DNA of 20,881 nt from Azolla pinnata (Eukaryota; Streptophyta; Polypodiopsida; Salviniales; Salviniaceae). The notes beneath the pieces are model-generated. The model was not told where the DNA came from and did not search any database. It saw only the letters and a list, made by a program, of their open reading frames with translations. Location: positions 1 to 20,881 of the forward strand of contig JBBBWG010001981.1 of the NCBI GenBank assembly GCA_037176905.1. Direction: 5' to 3'. The stretch's first letter is position 1. The number at the start of each line of letters is the position of its first letter. Shown one piece after another: positions 19,643-20,881 of this stretch. The position numbers and the translations under genes were made by a program.

Positions 19643-20059
19643 CAATAATAATAATAATAATAATAAGAGTGATGATGCTGATCAACAGTTTTATTATTAG
19701 GGAGTATTTCCGTTCTGTTTTTTAGTTTGCAAAATAAAGAAGGTTTTTCTCTTTTTTTCTCTTTCCATTTGTGCTCCTTTTTTTTAGCATTTGTTTTCTC
19801 ATTTTGCTTCATCTTCCAAAATGTGTGATTCCTATTATTATTATTATGCTGCATTTTTTTTAAATGTATTATTATATATATATATAATTCATTCCTGTTT
19901 TTGGAAGAATAAAAAGGTAAAAACAAAGTCAAGTACAAACTTCAAAAAGCTTTCAAATTTTTTTTTCTCTCTTTCCATTCTCACTTTTCATGCCTTTTTT
20001 CTTGGGGAGTTTGCTAAATAAACTGAATCTTGATGAAGAACAAGTTCCTTAAAGATTCT
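19386..20059. repeat. T-rich spacer with AAT microsatellite
   Basis: T-rich DNA with an AAT run at about 19605-19666, interrupted once by AACAAC, and a short TA run near 19872-19888. No gene is supported. Confidence 0.7.

Positions 20060-20094
<35 letters not shown>
20060..20094 (+). repeat. CT dinucleotide microsatellite
   Basis: About 17 CT units in a row. A TATAAAATA sequence follows at about 20166-20174. Confidence 0.9.
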
Positions 20095-20097
<3 letters not shown>

Positions 20098-20227
20098 GGT
20101 TCAATTTTTGTCCCATTGAAAGGATCTTTGTGATGAAGAATTCAGAAAGAATCCATCAAATGCAGCTATAAAATATTGGGATTTCTGTTGAAATCTGATT
20201 CTAGACGATGATCCGGGCTAATATATA

Positions 20228-20645
20228 TATAGTCCTCAGAGCAGAGCGAGAAGCCTGATCGATTTTTGAAGCACAGAAGGCAGATAGATGATGGATCGGG
20301 GTTATACAATCTTGAAGCGGTGCAGTGAACAGATCAGAGTAGAGCACGATCGATTCTGAAGCAGAGAAGAAGACAAACACAGCACAAATGTTGAAACAAT
20401 CCTGAAGCAAAGCAAAGCAAAGCAAAGCAGATTGGAGCAGAGCCCGATCGATTCTGAAGCGGAGAAGACAAAACAGGGATGGTGATCAAAGGCTTATACA
20501 CATACTGAAAGCAAGGTAGAGCAGATCGGAACAGAGCCCGATCGATTTCTGAAGCAGAGAAGGCAGACGCAGATGGCGATCTGGGTTAGACAATCCAGAA
20601 GAGAAGCAAAGCAGAGCAGAGCAGAGCCCGATCGATCCCTGCTAA
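20228..20645 (+). repeat. ~95-bp tandem repeat x5 (GATCGAT core)
   Basis: The core GAGCAGAGCCCGATCGATT then TGAAGCAGAGAAG recurs with GATCGA at 20257, 20348, 20446, 20540 and 20630, spacings of 91, 98, 94 and 90. Between cores lie a GGATC/GCGATC, GGTTATACAAT/GGTTAGACAAT segment and GAAGCAAAGC runs of variable length. No open reading frame of note crosses it. Confidence 0.8.
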
Positions 20646-20744
20646 GTTTCAATGACAATGAGCCCTTTCTGCAAAGACCTCACTGCTTTTGTTTCCACCA
20701 GATACAGATTCCATGACACTGCCATGTCTGTATTCCTCTAAAAT

Positions 20745-20810
20745 CCCAACTTAATCTGGCTTCTTTTCTCGGACGAACCCAGCTTAATCCGACTTCTTTT
20801 CTCGGACGAA
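20745..20810 (+). repeat. 33-bp direct tandem repeat x2
   Basis: 20745-20777 and 20778-20810 are adjacent copies sharing CTTAATC and CTTCTTTTCTCGGACGAA, with only a few differences. The flanks up to the window end show no supported gene. Confidence 0.85.
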
Positions 20811-20881
20811 AAATGTTATTGAAGTTCAGAACTATGCTTGAAACAATACAAAACGCATTACGCCCGAATGCTGATATGTTT

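Noticed and set aside
1-20881. CRISPR array or prokaryotic system
   Set aside because: Repeats are imperfect, adjacent or uneven and not separated by unique equal-length spacers; the gene structure is that of a plant.

Overview
The window reads as nuclear DNA of a flowering plant. It contains one long, intron-rich plant gene with GT..AG introns, surrounded by microsatellites, minisatellites and AT-rich spacer. No bacterial gene organisation, CRISPR array, rRNA or tRNA is visible. The species cannot be fixed from the sequence. The gene is clearly recognisable but diverged from the eudicot and grass versions I know, which would fit an early-diverging angiosperm; this is inference only.

The one well-supported gene is a TIME FOR COFFEE (TIC)-like gene on the + strand. 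I reconstruct 16 coding exons from the ATG at 7387 to a stop at 16074-16076, which give an open product of 1689 residues. All splice junctions keep phase. If the last intron is retained, translation stops at 15799-15801 after 1670 residues. The family works in the nucleus as a circadian and metabolic regulator. Landmarks match it in order: the MERNRESRR start, a basic NKRRRR stretch, an acidic stretch, VPRKARS, EVAEALFVLAR, KRPR, an IDLM motif, a GW..GG.PP.GY motif, CATHVYVAR, and a Gln/Ser-rich C-terminal half with a 17-Gln tract.

Layout: 1-500 holds TA and TATG/TGCA simple repeats. 500-4100 is AT-rich spacer without a convincing gene, with several small tandem repeats. 4100-5035 holds simple repeats. 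5035-5640 is a 285-bp duplication built on GAGCYR-like hexamers. 5659-6010 is a GC-rich array of GATCCRACGG motifs. 6056-6188 is a dense cluster of seven ACGT-core (G-box/ABRE-like) sites, the best promoter candidate. 6200-7386 is a pyrimidine-rich putative leader with a tandem 153-bp module, a 55-codon uORF and a strong 3' splice site just before the ATG. 7387-16076 is the TIC-like gene. 16077-18520 is the 3' flank with broken coding-like fragments. 18520-20881 is repeats: a CT run, an imperfect ~230-bp duplication, a 45-bp AT repeat x4, an AAT run, a CT run, a ~95-bp repeat x5 and a 33-bp repeat x2.

The recurring theme is local imperfect tandem duplication at many scales, inside and outside the gene. 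The most interesting case is a 45-bp unit repeated three times exactly across the exon 8/intron 8 border. No multi-gene system is visible.
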